Positions 15,500 to 23,528 of a DNA stretch of 57,275 nucleotides are shown here, one piece after another. Position 1 is the stretch's first letter; the number at the start of each line of letters is the position of its first letter. The notes beneath the pieces are model-generated. The model was given only the letters and a program-made list of their open reading frames with translations. It was not told where the DNA came from and ran no database searches. The stretch is taken from the NCBI GenBank assembly GCA_902771445.1, contig CACXXD010000005.1, positions 1 through 57,275 on the forward strand. The letters are read 5' to 3'. This stretch comes from an uncultured Prevotellaceae bacterium. Lineage in GTDB: Bacteria; Bacteroidota; Bacteroidia; Bacteroidales; Bacteroidaceae. Both the position numbers and the translations under genes were made by a program.

Positions 15500-16615
15500 T
15501 TACGCTATTTCGTGATAGAGGCTGAGCAGTTGTTCGGCGGTGCGCTGCCATGAGAAGAGACGGGCACGCTGCAGTCCCACCTCGCGCTTCTGCTGATAGA
15601 AAGTTGGGTCGTTTTCCAGTCGGATGAGCATGTCGGCTATCTCGTCGGCCTGTTCGGGATTGACGAGGATGGCATCTGGACCGCCAATCTCAGGCATCGA
15701 CGACGTGTTGCTGGTGATGACGGGCGTGCCGCAGGCCATGCCTTCGAGCAGGGGAATGCCGAAGCTCTCGCGCAGCGAGGTGTAGAGAAAACAGAAGGCA
15801 TCGTTGTAGATGCCGGGAAGGTCGCTGTTGGGAATGTAGCCAGGCATGTGCAGGTGCTCGCGGATGTGCTCGATGTGGTTGCGGCTGATGATGCTGTCGA
15901 GATACTGGCGGTCGAGATCGGCCATGAGCAACGGGCGCTTCACGGCAGAGCGCTCCAAGTAGCGGGCATAGGCAATGAGCGTGCGCTCGGTGTTCTTCTT
16001 CGGATCGGTATTGCCGAGGAAGAAGATGTAGCCCTTCTGAGGAATATATTTCTTGTAGACGTCGTGTGTGTCATTGAGCACGCGGAACCATTCGTTGTAG
16101 CCGTTGTAGATCATGGCCATGCGTTCCTCGGGGATGTGCAGCTTGCTCACGATGTTGCGTAGCTCAAACTGCGACACGGTGATGATGCGGCGGCAGTGGG
16201 GCAGGATGCGCGGCACGACGAGCCGTCGGTAGAGCCATCCCATGTTCTGGTAGAGCGACTTGTTGGCCTTGTCGCGTGGCTCAAGGAAGATGATGTCGTG
16301 GAGGGTGAGCACGAGCGGTATGTTGCAGTGTATGGGGGCGGTGTTGCTGGTGCAGTGTAGCAGTTGCACACCGGCCTTCTTGGCGGCCCGTGGCAGCGCC
16401 CACTGTTCCCAGAGAGGGTAGGAGGGTGTGGTGAGCTCCACGATGTGCACGTTGGCCGACTCGCTCACGCAGCGGTCGGGGCCGGGCTTCACGAACACGA
16501 AATACTCGTTCTCATGGTCTATCTGCTGCAACTGCAGAATCTCCTGCAGCACCACGTAGTCCATGCCGTGCTTGTTGGCGCGGAAGATGCGCTGTGCTTC
16601 AATGCCTATCTTCAT
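15500..16615 (-). CDS. Glycosyltransferase family 4
   Basis: A 371-residue GT-B-fold glycosyltransferase. The N-terminal acceptor domain begins MKIGIEAQRIFRANKHGMDY and contains HDIIFLEP. The C-terminal donor domain has GNTDPKKN, then SLRESFGIPLLEGMACGTPV, whose E-x(7)-E pattern marks GT4 retaining enzymes, and ends with helix SWQRTAEQLLSLY. It should transfer a nucleotide-activated sugar during surface polysaccharide synthesis; donor and acceptor are unknown. It follows the P-loop/CYTH gene by 6 bp on the same strand, so the two are cotranscribed. Confidence 0.9.
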   Translation of the reverse strand: MKIGIEAQRIFRANKHGMDYVVLQEILQLQQIDHENEYFVFVKPGPDRCVSESANVHIVELTTPSYPLWEQWALPRAAKKAGVQLLHCTSNTAPIHCNIPLVLTLHDIIFLEPRDKANKSLYQNMGWLYRRLVVPRILPHCRRIITVSQFELRNIVSKLHIPEERMAMIYNGYNEWFRVLNDTHDVYKKYIPQKGYIFFLGNTDPKKNTERTLIAYARYLERSAVKRPLLMADLDRQYLDSIISRNHIEHIREHLHMPGYIPNSDLPGIYNDAFCFLYTSLRESFGIPLLEGMACGTPVITSNTSSMPEIGGPDAILVNPEQADEIADMLIRLENDPTFYQQKREVGLQRARLFSWQRTAEQLLSLYHEIA

Positions 16616-16621
16616 GACTCC

Positions 16622-17761
16622 TTACTCCTTCTTCTTGGCCAGGTTGTAGTTATAGTAGTTCTTGTTGCAGGTGATGTCTTCCACCACGCGGATGAAAGGC
16701 GGAAACTTCACGTTTTCATGTGCCGTGATGCCTTTCGTCTCCAGGATGATGAGGCCGTCCAGCTGACCTTTGTAGAAGTCCAGTTCGAAGTACTGTCCTT
16801 TCCAGATGAAGCTCTTGCGCAGTTTGCTGATGGGTGTTCGGTCGGGGTCGGCCAGTGCCAGCATCATCTCGTAGAGGCTGTTGTTTATCTGTCGTTCGGT
16901 CACGATTTCCTCCGTGTCGGATATTCGTTTGCGCGTCGTGTGCACGTTGACCACCTTCTCGCTGACCACCTGCCCTTCGGCAGAGCGTGCTCGCCAGACG
17001 CGACGGCGCAGTCGCACTTCGGCGTTGGCCTCGCCTATCAGGTAGCATTGCGTGATCTGGCTCTCCGTACTGTCGTCCGGCACTTCGCCCACCACCTCGA
17101 CGATGTATTTCCGTTCTTCCACGATGGGCTGCGGCAGACTGAGCACGTCGGATATTTCCTTGACCACGCGGTTCATCTTCTTTTCAAAGTCCTCGTTGTT
17201 GTTGATCACCCTCAGGTGCGGATGTCCCGTCCAGGCCTTGATCACCTTCTTGTCCAGTCCGCGTGCGATGCGCAGTCCCTCCTCGTCGTTGGCCTCGTTG
17301 CGCGAGGCATTGTTGGCCGTGGTGTAGAACTGTTCGGCCCCGTCGGCAGCCGAGACCAGGTGGAGCACCGCGTCATATCGCTGGCGCAGTTCGGGTGTCG
17401 ACGTGCCTACGGCTCTGGTTATCTCGTCCCACGTGGCGACATCCATGTAGGCCGAAATGTCCATTGTGCCGCGGTCGCAGACGATGATGCACGGCTCGTC
17501 GCATTCCTGTGCCATGCGCGTAAACTTGTCCTCGAGTGCCATCTGTATTTCCAACGTGGCCTTCTCCCCTTGGTAGAAGAAGCCGCGGTTGGTGGTCAGA
17601 TAGTTCATGCCAGCCTGGGTGAAGAGCGTTGGCACCTCGGGTATGGTGAAGACCTTGTAGCCTATGTTTGAGAAGTGTTCTATGACACGCACCAGTGCCG
17701 AAGTCTTTCCGGCACACGGTCCGCCTGTCAGTACTATTTTCTTGATTTCAGCCGATTTCAT
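16622..17761 (-). CDS. P-loop NTPase fused to CYTH domain
   Basis: A 379-residue fusion. Residues 1-190 form a P-loop kinase/NTPase with Walker A GGPCAGKTS near 13-21, a lid-like acidic stretch, and CDRGTMD. Residues about 210-370 look like a CYTH (triphosphate tunnel) domain: it starts VEERKYIVEV, carries alternating Arg/Glu strands (AEVRLRRRVWRAR, GLIILETKG) and ends KNYYNYNLAKKKE. The canonical ExExK motif appears as VEERK, so the first acid is missing. The organisation resembles animal TTD14-type proteins and differs from plant uridine-kinase/CYTH fusions. Possible roles are phosphoryl transfer or sensing of a phosphorylated ligand. It shares an operon with the GT4 gene. Confidence 0.8.
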   Translation of the reverse strand: MKSAEIKKIVLTGGPCAGKTSALVRVIEHFSNIGYKVFTIPEVPTLFTQAGMNYLTTNRGFFYQGEKATLEIQMALEDKFTRMAQECDEPCIIVCDRGTMDISAYMDVATWDEITRAVGTSTPELRQRYDAVLHLVSAADGAEQFYTTANNASRNEANDEEGLRIARGLDKKVIKAWTGHPHLRVINNNEDFEKKMNRVVKEISDVLSLPQPIVEERKYIVEVVGEVPDDSTESQITQCYLIGEANAEVRLRRRVWRARSAEGQVVSEKVVNVHTTRKRISDTEEIVTERQINNSLYEMMLALADPDRTPISKLRKSFIWKGQYFELDFYKGQLDGLIILETKGITAHENVKFPPFIRVVEDITCNKNYYNYNLAKKKE

Positions 17762-17828
17762 GATTGTTTTTGGTTACGTCGCTCCGAAACAGACTGTCGT
17801 GTCGTTTCGGTGTTCTGTATTTTCGCTG

Positions 17829-17836
17829 GCAAAGAT
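17829..17836 (-). promoter_or_regulatory. -7 box (TATCTTTG) for the P-loop/CYTH-GT4 operon
   Basis: Minus-strand TATCTTTG followed by CC, about 68 bp before the start codon at 17761. A TTGG at 17855-17858 is the best -33 candidate (18-bp spacer). Confidence 0.5.
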
Positions 17837-17931
17837 ACGAACAAATGTCCGAACTGCCAAGCAAATCAATAAGTTTTACGATTCATACTGTTTTTCTTTT
17901 CTTCATGTTTTTATATATCGGAGAAAATGAT

Positions 17932-17939
17932 TACCTTTG
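17932..17939 (+). promoter_or_regulatory. -7 box (TACCTTTG) for the DUF4348-murB-hydrolase operon
   Basis: TACCTTTG followed by C matches the -7 consensus and lies 36 bp before the DUF4348 start. The -33 region is only T-rich. With the box at 17829-17836 this forms a divergent promoter region. Confidence 0.55.
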
Positions 17940-17974
17940 CAAGCCAAAAAGTAAACAATATTTTTTTTCATGAA

Positions 17975-18811
17975 ATGAAAAAGAGCTTCATTGCTTGTTT
18001 CTTTGCCATCGTGGTTCTCTCTGCATGTTCTGGCAGTAAGCGTGATGGCAGTATGTTGTCGAGCATCCTTCCCACAGATTCTGCGCAGGTTTCATCCGGC
18101 GATTCGCTTGCATCCTCCGACGAAGAAGTTCTCATGCCTTCGGGCGCCGACGAGTTGTTCGACGATTTTTTCTTCAACTTTGCGTCCGACCAGCGACGGC
18201 AGCGCGAGCGCGTCGTGTTTCCGTTGCCCGTCAGGGATGGCGAGAAGGAGCGCACCATACAGCGCAGACAATGGAAGCTGGAGCCTTTTTTCATGAAGCA
18301 AGACTTCTACACCCTGTTTTTCGATTCGCCCGAAGAGATGGAGCTGGTCACCGACACGACCGTTGTCGATGTCACCGTGGAGCGTTTCTATCTGGCCAAG
18401 GCGCGTGTCGAGCAGTTCCTTTTCAGCCGGAAGAGCGGTCAGTGGATGCTGCATGAGGTGCGCTGGCAGCCGCTGCCCCACAATGCCAACGGGCAGTTCT
18501 TCCTGTTCTATCAGCAGTTCGTGGGCGACTCCGTGTTCCAGTATCGCAGCCTGGCCGAGCAGATAGAGTACTCCGGCCCCGACCCTGAGGACGACTTTGC
18601 CACGATCGACGGCTTCATCACGCCCGATTTCTGGGAGGCCTTCCGTCCCGACCTGCCCAAGGATGTCATATATAATATAGTATATGGTCGTCAGAATCCG
18701 GCCACTACGCAGAAGATCATGTTGCTGCGTGGCATCGACGACGGTCTGGAAGTCGAAATAACGTTCCGCTTGCAGCGTGGTCACTGGAAGCTGACAAAAC
18801 TGATTACCTGA
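17975..18811 (+). CDS. DUF4348 family lipoprotein
   Basis: A 278-residue lipoprotein. The start at 17975 gives MKKSFIACFFAIVVLSACSG with lipobox LSAC; the frame is open upstream but has no signal there. The body matches what I recall of DUF4348, a Bacteroidota family of unknown function (DDFFFNFASD near the start, then conserved aromatic and acidic positions, ending RGHWKLTKLI). Its stop codon overlaps the murB start (TGATG), so translation is probably coupled, and a link to the cell envelope is plausible. Confidence 0.75.
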   Translation: MKKSFIACFFAIVVLSACSGSKRDGSMLSSILPTDSAQVSSGDSLASSDEEVLMPSGADELFDDFFFNFASDQRRQRERVVFPLPVRDGEKERTIQRRQWKLEPFFMKQDFYTLFFDSPEEMELVTDTTVVDVTVERFYLAKARVEQFLFSRKSGQWMLHEVRWQPLPHNANGQFFLFYQQFVGDSVFQYRSLAEQIEYSGPDPEDDFATIDGFITPDFWEAFRPDLPKDVIYNIVYGRQNPATTQKIMLLRGIDDGLEVEITFRLQRGHWKLTKLIT

Positions 18812-19818
18812 TGAAAATTCTCGAAGATTACAGTCTGAAATCGCACAACACCTTTGGCATTGATGCCCGTTGCAAGCGGTTTGTCGAATATGCTTCTGTC
18901 CAGGAGGCATGCACAGTGGCTCGCCGTCTCAGCGAGCCTTTTCTTATTATCGGTGGCGGCAGCAATCTGTTGCTCACTCGCGACTTCCCCGGCACGGTGG
19001 TTCGTTCGGCCATCCTGGGCATGGAGGTTGTCCATGAGAGCGCCGACGAGGTGCGCGTGCGCGTCGGCAGCGGCGAGGAGTGGGACCGTGTGGTAGGCCT
19101 GTTCGTGGAGCGGGGCTGGCACGGGGCTGAGAACCTTTCGCTCATTCCAGGCGACGTGGGCGCATCGGCGGTGCAGAACATCGGGGCCTACGGGGCCGAG
19201 GTGTGCGAGCTGATCGATCAGGTCGAGGCTGTACGCATTGGCGACGGCCAGCCTGTCACGTTCCGTTCTGCCGATTGTCAGTACGGCTATCGGCAAAGCC
19301 GGTTCAAGCAGGAGTGGAAGAACCGATACCTCATCACCCATGTCGTCTACCGTCTGCCGCTGAGCTTTCAGCCTCGTCTCGACTACGGCAACCTGCGCTC
19401 TGAGCTGGAGCGGCGCGGCATCGTGCAGCCCACAGCCGCGCAGTTGCGACAGGTGGTCATCGACATCCGCAGGGCCAAGTTGCCCGACCCCCGCGAGCTG
19501 GGCAATGCCGGCAGCTTCTTCATGAACCCCGTGGTGGGTAGGGCGCAGTTCCAGTCGCTCCTGGCCCAGTATCCGTCCATGCCGCATTACTATGTCGACG
19601 AGCAGCACGAGAAGATTCCGGCTGGCTGGATGATCGACCAGTGTGGCTGGAAGGGGCGCACCGTGGGCCGTGCCGGGGTGCACGACAAGCAGGCCTTGGT
19701 GCTCGTCAACCGTGGGGGGGCCACGGGGAGCGAGATAGCCGACCTGTGCCAACTGATTCGCCACGACGTCTTCGCTCGTTTTGGCATTGAGATTAATCCT
19801 GAAGTCAACATTATCTGA
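18811..19818 (+). CDS. murB: UDP-N-acetylenolpyruvoylglucosamine reductase
   Basis: Reduces UDP-GlcNAc-enolpyruvate to UDP-MurNAc with NADPH and FAD, the second committed step of peptidoglycan precursor synthesis. The 335-residue length and the type I pattern fit: FAD-binding IGGGSNLLL, IPGDVGASAVQNIGAYG, the catalytic serine region NAGSFFMNP, and the C-terminal EINPEVNII with the catalytic Glu. It overlaps the DUF4348 gene by one base and is followed after 4 bp by the metallo-hydrolase gene. Confidence 0.96.
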   Translation: MKILEDYSLKSHNTFGIDARCKRFVEYASVQEACTVARRLSEPFLIIGGGSNLLLTRDFPGTVVRSAILGMEVVHESADEVRVRVGSGEEWDRVVGLFVERGWHGAENLSLIPGDVGASAVQNIGAYGAEVCELIDQVEAVRIGDGQPVTFRSADCQYGYRQSRFKQEWKNRYLITHVVYRLPLSFQPRLDYGNLRSELERRGIVQPTAAQLRQVVIDIRRAKLPDPRELGNAGSFFMNPVVGRAQFQSLLAQYPSMPHYYVDEQHEKIPAGWMIDQCGWKGRTVGRAGVHDKQALVLVNRGGATGSEIADLCQLIRHDVFARFGIEINPEVNII

Positions 19819-19822
19819 GTCA

Positions 19823-20599
19823 ATGGAATCAAACAACTTGCATATCACCTTCCTTGGCACAGGCACGTCGTGCGGCGTGCCTGTCATTGGCTGTCAGTGT
19901 GCCACGTGCCAGAGTACGCATCCCAAGGACCACCGCCTGCGTTGTTCCATCTTGGTGGAGACTAGTCAGACGCGCCTGTTGGTCGACATCGGCCCCGACT
20001 TCCGTCAACAGATCCTGCCCATGCCGTTCCGTTGCATCGACGGCATCCTCATCACCCACTCCCACTACGACCATGTGGGGGGCATGGACGACATACGTCC
20101 CTACTGCCAGTTTGGCGAGATCAACGTCTATGCCGACCCGATAGCGCGTGAGGGCATGTTGCAGATGCTGCCCTATTGCTTTGCCGAGCATCGCTATCCG
20201 GGTGTGCCGGCCATCGGGCTGCATGAGATTCATGCGGGCGAGGGCTTCCGCATCGGCGACATCGACGTGATGCCTGTCAGGGTGATGCATGGCCGTCTGC
20301 CCATACTGGGCTATCGTTTCGGGTGCTTTGCCTATATCACCGACATGAAGACCATCGACGACGACCAGCTGCCTCTTCTGCAAGGTGTCGATACGTTGGT
20401 GGTCAATGCCTTGCGTTTCGACAATCCTCATCATTCTCATCAGCTGGTTGCCGATGCCGTTCAGTTTGCGCGTAGGGTGGGAGCGCGTCGCACGTTGCTC
20501 ACGCATGTCTGTCACGACATCGGGTTGCACGACGAGGTGAACCGTCGATTGCCCGAAGGTGTCGAGCTGGCGTATGATGGTCAGAGGTTGATTGTCTGA
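19823..20599 (+). CDS. MBL-fold hydrolase, PhnP-like
   Basis: A 258-residue metallo-beta-lactamase-fold enzyme. It opens ITFLGTGTSCGVPVIGCQC and has the metal-binding motif THSHYDHVGGMDD, a further His in VRVMHG, TDMKT, and a late His (LLTHVCHDIG). The GTGTSxGVP start followed by a CxxC-like pair resembles the PhnP/phosphoribosyl cyclic phosphodiesterase group. The true substrate is unknown; there are no phosphonate genes nearby. The ATG at 19823, just after the murB stop, is preferred over in-frame TTG codons inside murB. Confidence 0.85.
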   Translation: MESNNLHITFLGTGTSCGVPVIGCQCATCQSTHPKDHRLRCSILVETSQTRLLVDIGPDFRQQILPMPFRCIDGILITHSHYDHVGGMDDIRPYCQFGEINVYADPIAREGMLQMLPYCFAEHRYPGVPAIGLHEIHAGEGFRIGDIDVMPVRVMHGRLPILGYRFGCFAYITDMKTIDDDQLPLLQGVDTLVVNALRFDNPHHSHQLVADAVQFARRVGARRTLLTHVCHDIGLHDEVNRRLPEGVELAYDGQRLIV

Positions 20600-20615
20600 A
20601 GTGAGAATTTAATCT

Positions 20616-20697
20616 GAAAGAAATTTCCGTAATTTCCGTAATTTGTTCTAAACAAATCCGACCGAACGGAAAAACGTAAATTACGGTAATTTCTTTC
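20616..20697. repeat. Palindrome downstream of the MBL hydrolase, possible terminator
   Basis: Arms at 20616-20635 and 20678-20697 pair over 20 bases with one mismatch, enclosing a small perfect hairpin (ATTTGTT/AACAAAT, 20641-20657). The left arm contains a tandem TTCCGTAAT unit. It begins 17 bp after the stop codon and is followed by an A run, so it may end transcription from either side. Confidence 0.65.
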
Positions 20698-20713
20698 CTT
20701 AAAAAAATATGTA

Positions 20714-21090
20714 TTTTCTTGACAAACACCCCTCTGAGAATCGCACGGAATTCACCAAACTGAAAGTCGCTTGCAAATACGCGAGTATTGAGAGGGGTTG
20801 CGCAGGGTATTGACTATCAGACAGTTGCAAGATTTGCTTTATAAAAGGAACTGTTTTGGTGATAAAATGATTTGTGTTTCGGGCAGCCTGGAACGGCAGT
20901 TGACGGCAGTTGTGCCGTGATTAGTATTGAATCATGGTGGGTTTGCAGGCATATCAAAGTGAGTTATGACTTAGAACAGAATGCAACTAATGATGAATCT
21001 CAGTTTGATATGGCTGTAAACCCACTTTGATTCAATATCAATCTCAAAACGATGGTTGCGGCATGTTGTGAGTGCATGTATTTTCTCGCT
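20714..21090. repeat. Dispersed repeat, copy 1 (about 375 bp)
   Basis: Shares two well conserved blocks with copy 2 at 40421-40786. The first (20714-20812) starts TTTTCTTGAC and contains CCCCTCTGAGAATCGCAC and CTGAAAGTCGCTTGCAAATA. The second is a long hairpin, arms about 20918-20965 and 20996-21046, containing TTTGATATGGCTGTAAACCC. Between them the copies have diverged. No convincing reading frame runs through it. It lies between the convergent hydrolase and gapA genes. I do not recognise it as a named element. Confidence 0.8.
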
Positions 21091-21134
21091 CCAGAATGCT
21101 ACTTTCAGAAGGGGCTTTTTTTTATGAATAATTT

Positions 21135-21194
21135 TGACAAAATAAGTTGGGACAAATCTGAACAGACGATAAATCGTCCCAACTTATTTTGTCA
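21135..21194. repeat. 19-bp perfect inverted repeat
   Basis: Arms at 21135-21153 and 21176-21194 (TGACAAAATAAGTTGGGAC and its exact complement) surround a 22-base loop. It sits just outside the gapA terminator. The right arm and following CACCGTTAC resemble the sequence at 10714-10740. Confidence 0.8.
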
Positions 21195-21204
21195 CCGTTA
21201 CAAA

Positions 21205-21241
21205 AAAAAGTCGCCTGACGAAATGTCAGGCGGCTTTCTTA
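21205..21241 (-). terminator. Terminator of gapA
   Basis: On the minus strand GCCGCCTGAC, a short loop and GTCAGGCGAC are followed by a run of T. It starts about 20 bp after the gapA stop. Confidence 0.85.
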
Positions 21242-21259
21242 TTAATCTAAGCGGTATTA

Positions 21260-22285
21260 TTATTTCAGCTCAGCGAGGTACTTGATGGTGCGAACCATCT
21301 GAGAAGTGTAAGAGTTCTCATTGTCGTACCAAGCAACAACCTGAACGAGAGAGTTGCCGTCGCCAATCTTAGAAACCATGGTCTGGTTGGCATCGAACAG
21401 CGAACCGAACTTCATACCGATAATGTCAGAAGAAACGAGCTTCTCCTCAGTGTAACCGAACGACTCGTTGGCTGCAGCCTTCATGGCAGCGTTGATACCC
21501 TCAACAGTCACCTCACCCTTAACAACAGCGTGCAGGATGGTGGTAGAACCTGTAGGAGTTGGAACGCGCTGAGCAGCACCGATCAGCTTACCGTTGAGCT
21601 CGGGGATAACGAGACCGATAGCCTTAGCAGCACCAGTTGAGTTAGGAACGATGTTCTGAGCACCGGCACGAGCACGCTGCACATCACCCTTGCGCTGAGG
21701 ACCGTCGAGAATCATCTGGTCGCCAGTGTAAGCGTGAACGGTGGTCATGATGCCGCTCTGGATGGGAGCGAAGTCGTTCAGGGCCTTGGTCATAGGAGCC
21801 AGGCAGTTGGTGGTGCAAGAAGCAGCGCTGATCACGGTGTCAGCAGGAGTCAGAGTCTTGTGGTTCACGTTGTAAACGATGGTGGGCAGGTCGTTGCCAG
21901 CAGGAGCTGAAATTACAACCTTCTTGGCACCAGCGGTCAGGTGAGCAGAAGCCTTCTCCTTAGAGGTGTAGAAGCCTGTGCACTCCAGAACAACGTCAAC
22001 ATCGAGCTTACCCCAAGGCAGTTCGGCAGCGTTAGGAATAGCATAGATGGTGATCTCCTTGCCATCGACGATGATTGAGTTGTCGGTGCAGTCAACAGTG
22101 TGCTTGTTCTCGCCAATCTTGCCGCAGAAGCCGCCCTGAGCGGTGTCGTACTTCAGCAGGTGAGCCAGCATCTTGGGGCTGGTCAAGTCGTTGATTGCTA
22201 CTACTTCATAACCTTCAGCCTCGAACATCTGACGGAATGCGAGGCGACCGATACGGCCAAAGCCGTTGATAGCTACTTTTGTCAT
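21260..22285 (-). CDS. gapA: Glyceraldehyde-3-phosphate dehydrogenase, type I
   Basis: Catalyses the NAD-dependent oxidation and phosphorylation of glyceraldehyde-3-phosphate in glycolysis. The 341-residue protein begins [19 protein letters not shown] (NAD-binding GxGxxG) and carries the active site [12 protein letters not shown] with the catalytic Cys. The phosphate-binding VHAYTGDQ, the family motif [16 protein letters not shown] and the C-terminal WYDNENSY are also present. It is monocistronic, with its own terminator and a -7 box upstream. Confidence 0.97.
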   Translation of the reverse strand: MTKVAINGFGRIGRLAFRQMFEAEGYEVVAINDLTSPKMLAHLLKYDTAQGGFCGKIGENKHTVDCTDNSIIVDGKEITIYAIPNAAELPWGKLDVDVVLECTGFYTSKEKASAHLTAGAKKVVISAPAGNDLPTIVYNVNHKTLTPADTVISAASCTTNCLAPMTKALNDFAPIQSGIMTTVHAYTGDQMILDGPQRKGDVQRARAGAQNIVPNSTGAAKAIGLVIPELNGKLIGAAQRVPTPTGSTTILHAVVKGEVTVEGINAAMKAAANESFGYTEEKLVSSDIIGMKFGSLFDANQTMVSKIGDGNSLVQVVAWYDNENSYTSQMVRTIKYLAELK

Positions 22286-22384
22286 TTTGCTTTTAAAATT
22301 ATTAATAAAACGGTTATAACTTAACTATTGATTGCTTCAAAACTATTTTTTGCAGAAAATAATAGATTTTTCCGCTTTCGAGGG

Positions 22385-22392
22385 CAAAGTTA
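22385..22392 (-). promoter_or_regulatory. -7 box (TAACTTTG) of gapA
   Basis: Minus-strand TAACTTTG followed by CCC, about 100 bp before the gapA start. No good -33 TTTG was seen. Confidence 0.5.
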
Positions 22393-22548
22393 CAATTTTT
22401 TTCTTAAATTTGCATCAGATTTCTATCTTAATAAAATTAAAATAAAAACTGAAAATTAAAATTTGAGATAATGTCAGAATTATAAAGTGCATATTGCAAG
22501 ATGCAGATTACAATTTAACTATATATTATTTTTTTAACATTTAAAACT

Positions 22549-22935
22549 ATGGGATTTATTAGTGAATTCAAAGAGTTTGCCATGAAAGGCAACGTGATGG
22601 ACATGGCTGTCGGTGTGATCATCGGCGGTGCATTTGGTAAGATTGTCAGTTCGCTGGTCGACAATGTGCTGATGCCGCTTGTCGGTCTGGTGACTGGTGG
22701 TGTTGATTTCTCTACACTGGCTGTGACCGTAGGCGATGCAGAGGTGAAATATGGCATGTTTATCCAAAATGTCGTAGACTTCCTGATTGTTGCCTTCTGT
22801 ATCTTCCTCATGCTGAAAGGCATCAACAAGTTGAACCGCAAGAAGGAAGAACCGGCACCCGCACCCGAAGAGCCGAAGGGACCCACTCAGGAAGAGCTGC
22901 TGGCCGAAATTCGCGACCTGCTCAAGAAGAAATAA
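22549..22935 (+). CDS. mscL: Large-conductance mechanosensitive channel
   Basis: A 128-residue inner-membrane channel that opens under high membrane tension to release solutes. It starts [23 protein letters not shown], with the amphipathic N-terminal helix and the glycine-rich first membrane helix ([18 protein letters not shown]). The second helix [12 protein letters not shown] and a cytoplasmic helix [14 protein letters not shown] follow. A Pro/Ala/Glu-rich linker precedes the last helix. It is followed after 19 bp by the DUF2147 gene. Confidence 0.95.
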   Translation: MGFISEFKEFAMKGNVMDMAVGVIIGGAFGKIVSSLVDNVLMPLVGLVTGGVDFSTLAVTVGDAEVKYGMFIQNVVDFLIVAFCIFLMLKGINKLNRKKEEPAPAPEEPKGPTQEELLAEIRDLLKKK

Positions 22936-22954
22936 ACTCTGCAACTCACGGTCG

Positions 22955-23353
22955 ATGAAGAAGACTTTTATCATTAGTCTGCTTATGGTGCTCGTTGCCA
23001 TCACGGCCCGTTCACAGAATGTTCTCGGCAAATGGATGACCGAAGGAGGCGACTCCTATGTGGAAATCTATCAGGCTGGCGACAAGGTGAACGGCAAGAT
23101 TGTATGGCTGAGGAGTGGCGACGGCAAACTGGACAGCAAGAACCCCGATGAGAAATTGCGCACACGCAAGCTTGTCGGAACGGACATTCTGACAGGCCTG
23201 ACCCAGAAGAAGCAGAAATGGGAGGGTGGAAAAATCTACAACCCCAAAAACGGCAAGACCTATAAGTGCGCCATTTGGATAGAAGACGGCAATCTGAAGG
23301 TAAGAGGCTATCTGGGAGTGTTCTATGAGACGCAGACGTGGATTCGTCAATAA
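22955..23353 (+). CDS. DUF2147 family secreted protein
   Basis: A 132-residue exported protein. The signal peptide MKKTFIISLLMVLVAITARS is followed by a compact beta-rich domain: LGKWMTEGGDSYVEIYQ, GKIVWLR, WEGGKIYNPKNGKTYKC and a WIRQ end, the pattern of DUF2147. The family is periplasmic, probably beta-barrel, and of unknown function. It probably shares a transcript with mscL and is followed by a terminator. Confidence 0.85.
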   Translation: MKKTFIISLLMVLVAITARSQNVLGKWMTEGGDSYVEIYQAGDKVNGKIVWLRSGDGKLDSKNPDEKLRTRKLVGTDILTGLTQKKQKWEGGKIYNPKNGKTYKCAIWIEDGNLKVRGYLGVFYETQTWIRQ

Positions 23354-23428
23354 GTTATACCTATATATAATATAGACGAACTGGCACTGATGCCTCGAAA
23401 GAACGCGCTAAGATAGAAATAAATCAAT

Positions 23429-23469
23429 GAAAGCGGCTGAAACAGAAAGGTTTCCAGCCGCTTTCTTTG
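23429..23469 (+). terminator. Terminator after the DUF2147 gene
   Basis: A 15-bp stem (GAAAGCGGCTGAAAC at 23429-23443 with its complement ending 23465) is followed by CTTTG. Its 3' end overlaps the -33 element of the SulP promoter. Confidence 0.8.
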
Positions 23470-23496
23470 TGAAATGTAAAAAAAAGGGTAACTTTG
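23466..23496 (+). promoter_or_regulatory. Promoter of the SulP transporter gene
   Basis: TTTG at 23466-23469 and TAACTTTG at 23489-23496 with a 19-bp spacer match the Bacteroidota consensus. The start codon is 33 bp downstream. Confidence 0.8.
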
Positions 23497-23528
23497 CAGC
23501 CGTAATTTCAATAGGTATTAATTAAGTA

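Noticed and set aside
20714-20812. Reverse-strand peptide reading (RIFASDFQFGEFRAILRG) in the leading block of the repeat
   Set aside because: Both copies can be read this way, but there is no start or proper length, and the copies differ by changes not typical of coding sequence.
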